This document shows positions 34,776 to 46,690 of a DNA stretch of 64,000 bases, one piece after another (positions within the stretch are counted from its first letter, which is position 1; the number at the start of each line of letters is the position of its first letter). The notes below the pieces were generated by a model. That model ran no database searches. It had not been told where the DNA came from and saw only the letters and a list, made by a program, of their open reading frames with translations. A program made the translations under genes and the position numbers. Location: NCBI GenBank assembly GCA_001599595.1, contig BCHH01000002.1, forward strand, positions 3,452,427-3,516,426, written 5' to 3'. This stretch comes from Beverwykella pulmonaria. Taxonomy: Eukaryota > Ascomycota > Dothideomycetes > Pleosporales > Melanommataceae.

Positions 34776-35265
34776 ACGTCTGGCGGGTATGTCTTGGCGT
34801 GGATTAGGTAGTTGGGTGTAGGTTTGGTCTGTAGTTGTACGCTTAGCCCTACCAGCAACGATATTCCAGGATCTTTTGCGCAGTGCAGTTCGTACAACAG
34901 TGTGTTGGCATTTCAAAGTTATCCTGCTCCCATCAATAGCATGTCTCCCGACGGAAATGGCGGATTTACATGTTTCCGCCGCAGCCGCAACGAAAAAGCA
35001 TCTCCATCTCCACCACAGCAGATCAAATTCCCAACAAGCACACCGCCTCTCTCCCGTCATCGATGTGCCCTGCATTGCCCCGCCCGTGTCTGCTCTGTTG
35101 TCTATCGTGAGGTCGAGAGCTTAAACCCTGTACTCACGTTTACTGCTTCGAGACATATCGCCGGAGGCTTCGAATGTTCTCTGCAGAGGGCGCTAGACAG
35201 GCACGCTGGCTGGCGCTGTGGGCTTCTGATGCATGTCTTCCCGTCTCCCCTTGTACATATGCCGC

Positions 35266-35285
35266 GCTGTGCTGTGCTGTGCTGT
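35266..35285 (+). repeat. (GCTGT)4 short tandem repeat
   Basis: Four perfect copies of a 5-bp unit in intergenic DNA. Confidence 0.85.
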
Positions 35286-38200
35286 AGCCTGCATGAGCGG
35301 GAATGGAGGGTAGACGAGCAAGTCACAGGTGCTTGATTGATGCCTGCCCAGGTGAAATGGACAGACTAGTGGAAATGCATCAATGCATTTACCGCTGCAA
35401 GTAGGCTCGTTTGTGAGCCTTGCGGTTTCACACGAATGCTTTTGTGTTGCTCGCTACGCGCGTGCAGCTTCGACAATATTAAGAATGTGTGGCAGTGGGT
35501 GGTCTTTGCATGTAGGGCACAAGGGTAAGGCATGTGTCGCGATAGCGCAATCGCTCAAGGCACGCGTGGGGCATGCAATGGAAGGTGCGAAGAACGTTCG
35601 AGCGACGAACAAAGGCGGGATACACCGGCACGGGTATCCTCGGCTTTTTGGGCAATGTGCCGAACGAATAGGACGTGAAGAATGAGACGGCACAACATCG
35701 CGATCTTCGAAAGCGAGATTATCGATTGTAGTCTGGAGGCCCTCGGCAGGGTCGAGGTCGAGAGTCGAGGTCGAGGGTGAAGGGGAGGTAGGTGCGCGGA
35801 TAGAGTTAGCAAGGGTACGAGACGATGGGTAAGGTAGAGCAGCATGTTTGCAGATGCTGCATCAAGGTCTAGGGTACGAGGGAGATGCTACACGATGTGT
35901 TCGTAGCGAGCATGGAGCAAAGACTAGAAGTACACCGGTCGGACAGGGACTGTTGTGTCTCTTCTTGGTGCCCAACAAGCGATCATGGTGCGGCATGCAA
36001 GGACGGACAGGATGTACATGGTGCGGATGAGTTGTCGTTCTGGAAGCTGTTGTGTTGATATGTTGTGATATTGTCAGCGGGACACGGTGGTGAATGCATA
36101 TTCTTACCGAATGGGCTAGTGTGTAGATAGAGAACGAGTGTGCGTGGGTGTGGGAGTGGGCACTTGTCTGAAGCAGAGAGTGTGTTGTTCTTACCGTCTT
36201 CAATGCGATTCTGGAAAGAGTGCTGTGGTAGAGTAGGAAGTGGGTTGCCGCTGTCAATGTGTGAATGGGAACAGTGCTGCAGTGCGAGCCAGTGTCACGT
36301 ATTACTTCGCGTGTGAAAGCTGGGTAGGATAAACGTGCGTGATGCCATGTAACAACGCATCTTTTAGTCTCTTTTTATCACGCAAGCAACTCTCTTCTCG
36401 AGTGTGAAATAACACTGTAGAAAGTAAACTCCTCTTAGGAAGGGCTAGAAATGTAACCAAAGATCCTGAAAATGAAACTTGAAACCGCATGTGTCTGACT
36501 ATATTCATGGTGGTTGAACATATAAACATTGGAACTTTGATTCTATTGCTGAGGCTTTCAGTTTGGCGGCGTGTTGCAAAGGTGGAGAAAGCTCTACAAC
36601 TCGACATTGACTCTGCATACATAATATTTGACGCCAATCAAAGGCCATTCGACTCTTCGATAACGCCAAGACTTGCAAATACTAGAGTGGAGTATCAGGG
36701 GACTTATTTTACGCGTGTAGTTCTAGTAAATAGTGTGGTCTCTGTCTATTATCGCAGATACCCGAGGAGAGTATCTTGGGACCTCTGTTACTCTTAGAAT
36801 TGTTGAGAATATCGCGGATTGACTTACTCACTAGCTTCTTCTGCAACTGAGTATGTTGATCGTACTATATTTATATCCTTTATTATTACGACTCCTGATA
36901 GCCATCTGAGGCATTAAAACAAGTAGAATATCAAACGACGCATATATCCCCCACGGCTTCGATATCTAGGTTTATTCAACCTATCGCCTTTGCTTTTCGA
37001 GATCGGCACATAGTCCTTAATTGATCGTTGGTACTGCCGCTATTTTCTCTATTTTCTTACTCGAACAATCAAATGATTCTCTTTTACTAAGTACTCCCCC
37101 CCCCACATATTTCCCCCTTCTATGCATTATTATATAGCGCCTACTTACAATGATCGTGTTCCCTGTGACGTGTTCGGCACCTGATTCAGCGTATCCAAAC
37201 GTATCGAGGTCTTGAACATTCTCGACCGTCACATTGCCTATGAGAATGACATCCTTAGGAAGCCGCGGGGTGGACTTTCCTGTCCCAGAGGATGAATCCT
37301 ACAACAACAACATTATCCATCGCAATTCTACACCTCTCATTGTGTTCTCAGTTGATGAATTCGTCCGCTGTTTCCAGCTTATTGTTGGTAACTACCTGAT
37401 CATTCGTCGCTGAGCGATGCTTCTCCTCAGAACCAACGACCTATTAGATAAGAGGTCTGCTCCTCGAGTGTACATGTAAGCAGGGTGATATGAAGATGTG
37501 CATTGTGTGTATATCGGTGTGATATCTATGATGTAAGTAATGAACAGCTGATATATATATGGCAGCGGACTTGATTAGTCAGTGGAATATCCATGTGACC
37601 GGTAATGGTGTCCTAGGCTTACGGTGTACATTAAGAATTCCTGGTGTAGGGTACAGCAAACCACAAAGTAACACCTAGTTTTCATGAGACAACGCTCCGC
37701 AAACAATTACGTGACAGTTTAGGCGGCAACTGGCAAGATATTAACTGATCCTTGAATCAGGTGCCTATCCAAGTACAAGAAGACCCCATAAGCGAGTTTA
37801 TAGAGCTTTTCGGTGTGTTTCCATACAAATTTGTCAGTGCGGAGGTCTACGCTACCAACCCGCTCATAAGCGCCTCTTGTAGAAAAGGGCCAAATTTGAC
37901 AAACTCGGGAAGCATGTCTGCCTTCCTGATGCTCCCTTCCAGATGAACAGGTATTCCCATGTGTTCAAAATGAAAGTTTTCAAGAGGAGAGAGTGAAAGC
38001 CTTATTGCTTACTAAACATGAAAACCACTGTAGCCTCTATGACTAGACAGCATGGGACTCCTGATATTGTATCATTTAAATCAAGGAGTTTTCAAACTAA
38101 GGAATTCCCTTGAAAGCCTTGCACAACACGATGTGTAGAATCAAGAGCACTTATGGAAATATGTAGACCTGAAGCGGGTGAGCTTGTCCTTGTTGAAAAA

Positions 38201-39770
38201 CGTTGTCTCCAAGAGTACTGAACGGGGGCTTGGGATCACCTTTGGACTATGGCACACTTGGGCCCTAAGTGGGGGAATGAGTGGCATCTATCACCACAGA
38301 TATTAATACTTAGTTCAACATTGATACTCTTCAGTATCAGGGCGCGGGGTAAGCATTTCCCTGCCCGTAAGTACAAATGCAGCCGTTTCTTTGCTTTCAT
38401 AAAAATGAATCAATCTAACAATAATGAAGTAGCCTGAATCCAGGTAGAGAATGGTCCCGACGACCAGGGTAACGTTCCCACTTATTGGGGATGGATGGAA
38501 GATAGATGAGGAAGTAGTGGATCTGGTTTAAAAAGAGAGATGCCAATAGGGAAGTGAGCGACAGTAACTTAGATTTAGACTACGAATAAAGGATGTATCT
38601 TGCCGACATCTTCAACTCAGCCCTTGACCGTTATATATCGGATATAGAGGGCATATCTCTCCTCTGTAGGTAAGGCAATTATCAGTTCTCTGCGATTGAA
38701 GGCATCCTTGTGAGAACCATGTCAGGGTCGAACATCGACACTGCATAGTGTTGAAAATCTGAAGGTAAGCATGAAAGGTATCTATAGATGTGCTGCGGAT
38801 AAGTGTTCAAGTCTTAAAAGTTGGTGCCCACGTTTCAGGTACCGTGACAAGTTTGTTGATGAGACTACAAGCAATGAGTTGGCGGAGAAGCCATCCCATA
38901 GCATACTTATTAGTAGCGCATAATTATCTAGGCTACATGCATATTCTGTTGTCAGCGTTCGTGTGCTGATCTCAGTTGCGGCAGGCAAAACCCCAGCGAT
39001 AACTATAGTTTCAGCCACCTAGCTCTGGAGCTTTATGATAGAATTTGATATGATAGGGTGTTGAGAAGCAAGACTATGCAGTCCTTTCCTTCGAAGTTGA
39101 CATTGTTGATATACATGGTCCTCAATCACGCTGCGTTGGTGATTATCTGATTGATAGCTAGCTGGTCTTAAATGGGACCATTGGTAAATGTGACAACGGT
39201 ATTGTGCCGACTAATTGCAGGAACTTGCCTCTGATCAAGCTTGGGGTTGGGATATGAAGGATTTGGGGAGTGCTGTTGCAAAATTGTAAAATACTTGTCT
39301 AGATGAAGGTAATCACGCCTCGATAATGTTTGCGGTGGCCTTTACACGCAAGCTTCAGGTGTAAATAGGTTTCTGGCAGATGCAGTGGAACTCAGCAGGG
39401 TCAATTTGATCCTCTTATCCTTCGCCTGAAAATTTTCTATCGCTCGAGCAGCAGTAAGGACACCGGCTTCAGCCTTGCATCTGATTTTTCAAGACCAAGA
39501 TTATTTTCAACATACAACGTTTGGATGTCATTATCTTGGATTGTAGACAAACTCAAGTTCCATTTTTCCAAACGGTGCTAACCACAACCACGTATTAGCA
39601 TCTGATAGGAGATGCTTAATTAGGGAGGTAGGCGGAAGGTGTTGAGATGTGACGGAGTAGATAGAAAGGAAGATGATTGATATTGATTCTACAGAGGAAC
39701 TACCGAAGAGATATAGACTTACCAGGCAAGCTAGGAGCCTGCCAAGATAGTGAATCGCAAACATAAAGAT

Positions 39771-39818
39771 GAGTCACATGAGCAAACACGGAAGTGAGTC
39801 ACATGAGCAAACATGAAG
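39771..39818 (+). repeat. 24-bp direct tandem repeat, two copies
   Basis: GAGTCACATGAGCAAACA followed by a short variable end occurs twice back to back, with two differences. Each copy contains TCACATG, a possible E-box-like CACATG core. Confidence 0.8.
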
Positions 39819-40280
39819 TTGTCTCAACATGTGACACACAGGCCGACAGAAGGGAGTGAATAGAGAAGATGCACTGCTAGGAGTTTTTATTAGTATTTTT
39901 CAATACCAAAGCTGTTCTGGTGTATGTATAATATACAGAGTGAGGGAAAACTACCATTGACGATAGTTCATAAGATACAACAATAAAGTCCCCTCTCTGG
40001 AAGCCAACACGCAACCCCTTCAACACATTCCAAGTTCTACAAATCTCTCTCCAGAACCATACGAGCTTAGTCCTCTACGCCTCAAATCTCTTCGTCGTAC
40101 ATGGGGCTCCCCACCACTTCGGATTGGGTCTGCAGTTGACCCCGGCCGGATCAGTTATCTACGTAGCTCAATTAGCTACTGCTTTCATTATAAGCAGGCA
40201 AAAGACCACTTACTAAGCTACAACTCCACTCATTTGTCTTGCTGTCGAGTACCATATTGCAGTGCGCGTGATATATTTTA

Positions 40281-41553
40281 CTATCCATAATCAGCCTCCC
40301 TCTCAGCTCGTAAAGAACGGGTAGAGTCATACCATTCCGTGGGGCCGGTGCATTCCGAATTGGGAAATACCCATATAGTCCTTGCGTTCTCGTCGCCGAA
40401 GCCAATACGATATGTCCCGAAGGCGTTAGTGAGGGCATCACTCTAATCACCCTTTAGTCCTTTAACTGATCTGGTCGTACGTGAGCGGTGTCCTTACCGT
40501 TTGGTATGAATTCCTAAAGTTGAAAAGGCTAAGTTGCGGTTAGCGCCATATATCAAACAAACATGTACAGGTAGACATACGTATACATAGTATCGATCAC
40601 TTCACCCATGGTCCACTCCCAACCGTTGTTATCGAACCAGGAGACGGCAGTACGGTTATAGTAACTAAACGTGCTTTCGTACCAGTTGAAGCTTCGCCCA
40701 GAGACGGTCTGCGTAATGTTAGAAAGGTGATGAGTGGTGATTAGCTGGAAACATTACTTTTCCGAGGACCCTCTCTGGGACTTTGACGTCGGGCGGAGGG
40801 TCGCGGGTGGTTTTCGGGCAAGTTCGAGTCGTTGTGACCTTGTTTGGGCTGTTAGATGTGTGTGAAAGAGAAATGGGGGGAAGACGAACGGCAGTACATC
40901 GGTAGTCGTTTGTTGCGTCGCTCTATTTGGGAGTACACGTAGCGATGAAATCACTATAGATGATTAATAGTCGCTTTTATTAGGGGGGGAGGGGGGCGCA
41001 CATCATACCAGCGATTGGTAACGCTCGCTGTCACGATACCCAAGTCCTTCGCATCAAAGCTCAAATAATAGTTCTCTTTCTAGTCATCATAAATTGATAA
41101 TTTTATGTAGCATGGGGAATAGGGAGTCGTACGAGGTAGGTTGCTGGCCACCCGTAGTTGCTATAATAGAGTTAGCAATGATTTCCCAAAGCGATATTGG
41201 TGCTTACTCCCGCAGTTCACCTTCGAGGAGGGAACAGGATTGAGACCCATTTCCATCAATGAAACAGCCCTGAGTGTAGTTCTTGTTAAAGTATGGCTCT
41301 GGAAGTAGGGGATTAGCAATCGCTGTTGCAACATTTGTGAAAGTGTAGAGTGTGGTATCGTGGCATTTGATGTACATTTCAGTGTAGGAGGAAGGCTTTC
41401 CCGAAACACGTACCGAACTTTTTCTACAGGAGAGTTAGGATGATGAAGGCATCAATATGGATCTAAGGGACTCACTTTGATGACAATACTATCGGCAGCA
41501 ACACGGACGAAGCTAACGAAGCCGATGACAGTAAAGACCACGTATCCAAGCAT
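40281..41553 (-). CDS. Candidate secreted protein, multi-exon, family unknown
   Basis: ATG at 41553 opens a clear signal peptide (MLGYVVFTVIGFVSFVRVAA) ending at an AAA|GTGAGT donor. Downstream coding pieces, each bounded by plausible splice sites, read in order: a Cys-containing piece (FNKNYTQGCFIDGNGSQSC, about 41300-41210), DNYGWPATYL, a YYLSFDAKDLGIVTASVTNRW piece, TTRTCPKTTRDPPPDV, then TVSGRSFNWYESTFSYYNRT with WFDNNGWEWTMGEVID, and finally AFGTYRIGFGDENARTIWVF with a C-terminus ending at the TAG at 40281-40283. The junction after exon 1 is unclear: either a tiny exon plus an intron starting at a GTACGT donor, or a one-base frameshift in a coding piece. The product appears to be an extracellular protein of about 300 residues with many aromatic residues. 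I recognise no family. Exon borders are provisional. Confidence 0.5.
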
Positions 41554-42217
41554 TATAACGTTCGTTCGTTGGTTCTAGCAAAGGTCTGGAAACGCGAGAA
41601 ATCGGGTACTTTAAACAGGCCTTTGCACACGCAATTCTTTACTTCTTTGTACATTTTGTGTCTGCTAGGATGGACATTACACTGAGTTCTCTCTTCCATC
41701 CTGACAGGATATTACCTTGAAATTACCTGCCATCTTGGTCTGTAATTCTAATTGACGTCTAAGATCCTAATAACAGACCCCTCTCTAATTGACCCTTTGA
41801 CCAGATCTGGTGTTGGTTTAATCTAAATCCCAATTAATCGGGAATCCAATGCAGACAAGTCACGAAAAAATCGGGGTCTAGGAATCGCAGCTCTCATCTG
41901 TTGACCAAGTCAGTCTACCATTGGATGTGGGAAACACAAATTTGTCAAAATCGGTAGCGAATTGCCTAGCCCTTACTCGTGTAGTCGTGGGGTAGTGTTC
42001 GAATCCTGCGCTCTGGATAAAGTAGGGTGAGCTGCTCCATTTGGAATAACGATGCAGAGAGTTTGGGGGCCTGACATTTTAGGCCTCCTCTCGGAACGAA
42101 CGAGGGGTGAGATTTCGAGAATGATTGTTTCCAAACCTCATAGAATGAACAGGAAATTCAAGAATTCTTATAGATGTACTGGTGTTACAATTAGTATGTT
42201 GGAAAGCCGCGTAAAGG
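41554..42217. other. AT-rich spacer, no gene supported
   Basis: Promoter side of the secreted-protein candidate. A GTTCGAATCC string near 41998 looks like a tRNA T-loop but has no matching stems. Confidence 0.45.
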
Positions 42218-43013
42218 ATGTCCCCGACTAGTAATAATACCGGCCAGGGGACGCAGCAGTACTGCACACAGGATTGCTTGCGTAAATTGGTTCAAGGTGG
42301 TCTGCTTGAAATGCAGTGTCCCAACGTGCGAGACCACGGGGATAAGCTACCATCAGATCGATCGACCTACCTTCCTCTCTCATATTCGACAGCAACTGGC
42401 AGACGACCTCGACACTAATTGCAAACCTGTGAGTCTGCCTGGCGCATGCGGCGTTCTATTCCGAGTTCGATTGAAGTCGCATGGATACACTGTAGCTGCC
42501 AAGTGCACTCCTGTCGATTTTGTTCATTGCCTCAAACGGGAGGCTACTGTCTACAACCGCCTCTGTCCGACCCAGGGTATCTATGTGCTAGTTTATTTGG
42601 GGAACATAGACCTGCAGACTCCTTATTACTGCAAGGGTATCTATGAACTTGTTCACATAATGTTTCTTAGTTTTGGAGGGAAGCTTATCGCTCAGCACCT
42701 TACTACTGAGAATAGGCAACACGTCACTCAACAGGCCGACCGCTCAGCTCAAGCAGTGCGTGAACTTGGGCTGTTGCATAAAGACCTTATGCTTCGCCAT
42801 ATGCTGTGGAATAAGGAGACTAAGCGGGTGATGGTGATTGATTTTGAGCGGGCAGAGATTGTTGAGCCACGCTCTGTCTTGGGACCGATCTCCGCGAATC
42901 AAAAGGGGAAGTGGTTAGCTAATGTTACCATCCTTAAGCAGGGACGGGCTGGATCTTATGCGTTTGCGCGGGAAAGACAACGTGTAGCTTTTGAACTGGG
43001 GACATTAAGGTAG
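42218..43013 (+). pseudogene. Fungal kinase-like protein gene with a frameshift
   Basis: ATG at 42218 begins an N-terminal segment typical of a large fungal kinase-like family (QYCTQDCLRKLVQGGLLE, then CPNVRDHG). The continuation lies in another frame: YHQIDRPTF, LADDLDTNCKPV, GYTVAAKCTPVDFV, EATVYNRLCPTQGIYV, VYLGNIDL, MFLSFGGK, then a degenerate catalytic loop LHKDLMLRHMLWN and VMVIDFERAEI (the DFG-equivalent region), ending at 43013. A one-base change between about 42338 and 42352 causes the shift. There is no upstream intron signal that would repair it. The intact ancestor would be about 265 residues. Such genes are numerous and often silent or broken in filamentous fungi, commonly near transposons. 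They are probably not active classical kinases. Confidence 0.75.
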
Positions 43014-43533
43014 CTCTTGTTGTTGTGTAGAAGATAGCGAATTGATGCATTATATCGTAGTGCGTGGTCACGTTATATGGACGAGATAAATCAGGGACTG
43101 AGTTGATTTAGAAGCTATGGAAATCGACGAGCATATATATCCAGCCATGACTAATCGAGATATGTGACTAAGCGTACAGTACACGTGATATCCAAGATCA
43201 TATGGTGCACGTGATATTCACGTCATATACCGTGATACATTATCTTACAGATTCAAAATTCTCTTATTGCACTTATCTATTATTTCGAGGTATTATTACA
43301 CATTGTAATAGGGAGATAATCACCAACAATGTAACTGCATAGATAAGGATGTTACAAGAGGAAAGAAAAATATAGAATAGAGCATAAGTTGCTATGTGTA
43401 GTCTAAATAGTACCGGTATTAATTTAATGTACTTCACAAGCGAGTTGCCCACTTTTTCCAAGGCCCTACCAACATTATTATCTATTACTAAGATTTATTG
43501 TTTCTGTAATTAGTGCTGTAAGGAAGAGCTGTA
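43014..43533. other. AT-rich spacer
   Basis: No gene supported. Repeated short strings such as CACGTGATAT (43183 and 43207) stand out in this stretch, but have no clear role. Confidence 0.45.
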
Positions 43534-43900
43534 ATGGCAGCGCAAATTCTGCAGATACCTGATAACAGTGTGGAATTCGATAGCTCCCTAGAAGAGCTCC
43601 GGGCGGAAACTTTGAAGGGTTTGCAGCCAAGAAGCTTACATAATGACGCTAGTCCGAACAGGCCTCGGGTCTCATCCCAGGCCTCTCTGGGCACCAGCCC
43701 ATTACAGGAAATTTCAAACTACCCTACGGAACTATGTAAGCATGTGACTTCTTCCTATTTGCACAGCCACTTTTCATGAGACATAAGACTACGACCTTGG
43801 AAGAGACGATATCAAGCTTGGAGTATTCTGTCTTGTAGATCTGGCACAACACCGTCACGGTACCGCATTAGAATTACTCCAACACCAGGCTCGGATCTAG
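43534..43900 (+). CDS. Uncertain small hypothetical protein (87 aa, 2 exons)
   Basis: ATG at 43534 starts an open frame with normal codon use (MAAQILQIPDNSVEFDSS...). A GTAAGC donor at 43736 and a TTGTAG acceptor at 43837-43838 join two exons (43534-43735 and 43839-43900) in phase and end at a TAG. The product is hydrophilic with no domain or signal peptide. It is surrounded by AT-rich debris, so it may be a fragment of an older gene. No function is proposed. Confidence 0.22.
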
Positions 43901-44306
43901 ATCGGGCTTAGACTAAAACAAATGCTGGTAGTCTTGCGTATTTATGAGTTTGGTGGACCTTCTAACAAAAGTCAGAAGCACCTGGGTAGCTATGAGAGAT
44001 ATCCACAGCAAGATTTGCACCCCCTTGTGCCAATGGAAGCCTATTCAAAAGAAGTTCCTGGTCCAAAAATAGGTATGATGTCGCCAGGTCTGTTAACCGA
44101 GACCACGCGCTCACTCCTTCGTTGTGCTGCTCTGGTTTAGCAATGCTCTGTACGTATGTATTCGTCACATCGGACGGTCAATATTTGTCATTGAGGGGAT
44201 TTCCTTTTGAATCTTTTCATTAATTCCTTCGGTTGAATGACGATGCACAGAGTATCGGAGTTGATTTTCGTGCGGGGTATTTTGAAGTAGGTCGCCTACC
44301 GCCCAT

Positions 44307-44673
44307 GATTGGACGTATAAATGCAACAACCGATCTGGGGCCTCTTTTAAGCTAACAACAAGCATATATCGACAACGGGCATACTGTTGAATTGGAATTC
44401 GAACCCCCGTAACATCAATCAGGAAGGCCTCAGGCTCGCACTACGCAAACCTCCTCTCACAACTGCAATCATCCCCCTAACCACTCTTGATTGGACGTAT
44501 TAATACCGCAATGGATCTGGTCACCCCATCCAATCTATCAACAATCCCATATAGACAATGGGCATAATGTTGAATTGGAATTCCAACATCCGCACCATTA
44601 AAAGGGAAACAATTTGTTCTAGCAGCAGTGGTGCAGACTAATACAAAACCTCTTTCCACAACTGCAATCTAAC
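44307..44673 (+). repeat. Imperfect tandem duplication, unit about 180 bp
   Basis: Copy 1 (about 44307-44477) and copy 2 (about 44489-44673) share GATTGGACGTAT at the start, then CGATCTGG/GGATCTGG. A central block with GGGCATA(C/A)TGTTGAATTGG and AATTC(G/C)AAC follows, and both end in AAACCTC...CACAACTGCAATC. The copies have diverged and differ in spacing. They lie immediately upstream of the secreted cysteine-rich gene, so could be a duplicated regulatory segment or the remains of a repeat element. Confidence 0.75.
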
Positions 44674-44779
44674 ACGCGACGGGTAAGATTTCAAATACAG
44701 ACATTTCTCGGACATTCTTTTGAAATAAAGAAAGCAATAGCTCCAAGGATGAAGGATTAATATAAGGAGTGAAATGTCA

Positions 44780-44787
44780 TATAAATA
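44780..44787 (+). promoter_or_regulatory. TATA-box-like element
   Basis: TATAAATA lies 84 bp before the ATG at 44864, a normal position for a fungal TATA element. Confidence 0.45.
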
Positions 44788-44863
44788 TGGGCTACTCCTC
44801 ATTACTTGCCCGCATATTTCTGTCGGTACCTCTATATCTCTCAGTCTGGCCCAGCATTGCAGG

Positions 44864-46690
44864 ATGAGCCACCTACTTAACGTCGCGGTGCTGTTGTTAG
44901 CATGTACCTCCTATGCTATCAACATCCCAGCAACCCCAATTTGGCCAGATGGTCGCTGCACTGACAAGTCCCTCACCAGACCCAACTGGATTGTTTCGAA
45001 ATACAAAGTTGAGGCAGGGACGGCATCTTTTGTCGTGAATAACCAGGCTTCGAACCCCAACGGGGGGCTGGTTCAATTCTCATGCCTTCCTGGTAGAAGG
45101 GAGTGTTATGGCTCAACTGACTACCCAGCGAAAGCCACCCTTGACGTGGTCAATGGGCAGTCTGTAATTAGCATCACTGACTCTTGGACGTGTAAGGATG
45201 CGGGTGAGCGGTAGGTTAATTTTTGCGACAGGTATGTTTTTCGCGCTAATGTGGCTCAATAGATTGGAGTTTAGAGGGAGTGGAAACACTACTATTACTT
45301 CATGTTCCGGAAATGATTGCATCTCTCCAATCACATATCTCGTCCCCGGAACCTTGGATCTCCCGATTCCCCTCACTCCCGCTCAACCAAACCCGCCGCC
45401 GGGGTTCAACTCTCCCACTTGTGACGCGGTCGGCAAGCGTCAGTGGTCTGTTGCTGCTCGTAAGTCTCTTTGTCATCCTCTTCCTTGGTATGACAGGGAG
45501 CTGCTACTAACAGTAGAACAGTGGAATATAAGAACTATACCAAAGGCCAGTGTAAGAACTGGTTTGCCGTAGACACCGCATGCGCGGATGATCCAAACGA
45601 CCCTGACTACCCATTCAGCCAAAATTTTGCCCGGAGAGGCCAGCACCTTCACCTCGATGTTGTTAATAACGCCATCTCGCACAAGGTGACTTGCGACTTC
45701 GTCCCGGAAATATATTCTCCCTATACCACCAACATTCCAACCCCTCTGAGATGCACAGGTGGCAATTTCAGTGAAATTACTCTCGATGTAACATTCTCTG
45801 GATATCCAACGTCAACGAGCCCATATGATTTCACGCTCAAGATTGAAGAAGTATGGTATTGTCTCCTGGATGCAAAGAACAGCAACAGCCCAACGCTTAT
45901 GGCAGTATCGGGTTCCACAACAGTATCTATGGATTGCAATGTCAGCAGAGGGATAACAGATACTGCTGATGATATTGTTACTTTATGCAAATCGGAAGGG
46001 TCCTTTGATGTTACAGGTCAGCAAATCGAGAAGATTGCTCTTCCGGAATATTCACTTTCGATGGCGCCTCCCGCACATGGCGGTTGTACATACAACTCAC
46101 TCATCAAACCAAAATTTGGTGTTAGAAAGGACCCTGCGTAAGGCTTGCAATTGCCACTACACGCTAATTGCTAATCCCTAATGACTAGTTACCACATCGG
46201 ACTTGACGATACCTTGACCGGGATGTTTGTTATCTTGCAGTCGACTACTTTTGACGAATATTATTTCGGAATGGGCAAGAACGTATCAGGCACCGGCTCC
46301 AATAGAGTATATGAATGCTCGTCATTATTTAATGCAATTCCCTCGAGGATGTATAGATGTCACTACGCGTTCAATGGTGGCACCAAAAGATTGTGGGTAA
46401 TAAAGGGATGGGGATGCAGCGATAAGAACCCTTCGACGCCACTGTTCTTTGAAGGATCATCGACCATCGATTTTGCAGCCATTCCAAACGGTAGTTGCTC
46501 TTCTGATGGACGATCGTGCCAGTGGGACTCTAGGGATGCCGGACAACAGTACAATGTTAAAAACGTCACATTCAGCTTGAAGCAAACTTTACCGAAAGAT
46601 TACGGACCGTACATAGGGACTCCATACTATTACTTTGGGCCACCCGAAGACATTACCCCAGATTGGGACCTGAGCCCTGCTACCACATAG
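44864..46690 (+). CDS. Large cysteine-rich secreted protein of unknown function (553 aa, 4 exons)
   Basis: Exons are 44864-45210, 45263-45459, 45522-46137 and 46189-46690. Phases match at all three introns (CG|A, C|TG, GC|T) and the total is 554 codons. A signal peptide (MSHLLNVAVLLLACTSYA) leads a protein with no further membrane span. Cysteines recur throughout (FSCLPGRREC, SWTC, TSCSGNDC, CKNWFAVDTAC, CTGGNF, MDCN, YRCHYAF, GWGC, SCSSDGRSCQW), suggesting several disulfide-linked modules of about 130 residues built of beta-strands. There are several NxS/T glycosylation sites. I recognise no family. Intact frame and splice sites within otherwise decayed AT-rich sequence suggest that it is kept by selection. 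An extracellular role in interaction or wall binding is only a guess. Confidence 0.85.

Larger units (their letters stand above)
34776..40280. other. Long intergenic stretch, becoming AT-rich after about 36.3 kb
   Basis: No gene supported. The 174-codon frame at 34812-35336 and the 131-codon frame at 35862-36257 have no family. From about 36.3 kb the sequence is visibly AT-rich and short of long frames, consistent with old, mutated repeat DNA. Repeats at 35266 and 39771 are listed separately. Confidence 0.5.
43901..44863. other. Upstream region of the cysteine-rich secreted gene
   Basis: Contains the imperfect duplication at 44307-44673 and a TATA-like element at 44780. No gene supported. 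Confidence 0.5.

Noticed and set aside
41985..42015. Possible tRNA T-loop (GTTCGAATCC)
   Set aside because: The flanking bases do not form the five-pair T stem, and no matching D arm or acceptor stem is found upstream.
44390..44412. Second GTTCGAA-like string read on the minus strand as tRNA
   Set aside because: It is part of the 180-bp duplication and has no cloverleaf partner arms.
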